From contig WGSL01000053.1 of NCBI GenBank assembly GCA_014871665.1, forward strand, positions 1 through 13,858: 13,858 nucleotides of DNA, written 5' to 3'. Shown here in pieces: positions 13,671 through 13,858 of this stretch; the stretch's first letter is position 1, and every line of letters starts with the position of its first letter. The DNA comes from Collinsella sp. Lineage in GTDB: Bacteria > Actinomycetota > Coriobacteriia > Coriobacteriales > Coriobacteriaceae. The notes under the pieces were generated by a model. The model searched no databases, was not told the DNA's origin, and saw only the letters and a list, made by a program, of their open reading frames with translations. The translations under genes and the position numbers were made by a program.

Positions 13671-13858
13671 CTACCTCCTTTGGTTGATGAGGTCCTCGAT
13701 GATACGAACGACCTCGTCGATGGTGTGGGCGGTGGAGTCGACGTGCACGGCGTCCTCGGCGGGCACGAGCGGGGCGACCTCGCGGCTGCTGTCGAGTTTG
13801 TCGCGCTGCTTAAGGGCGTCGAGCGTCTCGTCGACCTCGGCCTCGAGCTGCTCGGAAG
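13671..13858 (-). CDS. cmk: Cytidylate kinase, C-terminal part (runs off right edge)
   Basis: Only the last 62 codons are in the window, ending in TAG at 13673-13671. They read LKQRDKLDSSREVAPLVPAE then DAVHVDSTAHTIDEV, which is the hallmark C-terminus of CMP kinase (RD-x-D-SR-x-x-APL-x-A-x-DA, then D-S/T and a final helix). The enzyme phosphorylates CMP and dCMP. The N-terminal P-loop is outside the window. It is the most upstream visible gene of the leftward block, so the block's promoter must lie beyond the right edge. The coding sequence's last bases include the Shine-Dalgarno of the next gene. Confidence 0.92.
   Translation of the reverse strand, partial: SEQLEAEVDETLDALKQRDKLDSSREVAPLVPAEDAVHVDSTAHTIDEVVRIIEDLINQRR

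Overview
The window looks like chromosomal DNA of a high-GC actinobacterium, most likely a gut Coriobacteriia (Collinsella-like). This rests on the GC-rich coding style, the gene order cmk-plsC-ispH-DUF512 radical SAM-der-plsY-gpsA, and pilin-like DUF6273 proteins. It is a judgement from recall, not a database result. There are two parts.

Left part (about 1-2780, + strand) is accessory in character: two paralogous DUF6273 surface-protein genes, each followed by an intrinsic terminator and then by the same ~128-bp repeat. The first gene is cut by the window edge and frameshifted at a run of six C. The second (1324-2274) is complete. It encodes a type IV/Tad-like prepilin leader (cleavage after Gly21, Glu at mature position 5), one hydrophobic helix, a Gly/Ser linker and a DUF6273 domain ending in Cys-Phe. 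A run of nine G lies inside its leader codons, just after two overlapping ATG codons in different frames. This arrangement would suit phase variation. Between the two genes is an orphan ribbon-helix-helix (RelB/DUF6290-type) gene with its own strong terminator. About 270 bp of gene-free sequence with many small inverted repeats then leads to tRNA-Pro.

Right part (2785-13858, - strand) is a compact housekeeping block. Twelve genes read leftward with gaps of at most 18 bp and several overlaps: cmk (partial), a PlsC-type acyltransferase, ispH, a DUF512 radical SAM protein, der, plsY, gpsA, rpe, a cysteine desulfurase, a NIF3-like protein, a coiled-coil zinc-ribbon protein and coaBC. An independently promoted tRNA-Pro(GGG) with its own terminator follows. 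GpsA, PlsY and PlsC cover the route from dihydroxyacetone phosphate to phosphatidic acid (acyl-phosphate must come from elsewhere). IspH serves isoprenoids and needs Fe-S clusters, for which the cysteine desulfurase could supply sulfur. Der serves ribosome assembly, CoaBC makes 4'-phosphopantetheine for CoA, and Cmk serves nucleotide supply.

The most interesting signal is the left part: apparent pilin-DUF6273 cassettes with homopolymer tracts and a shared 3' repeat, next to a tRNA gene.
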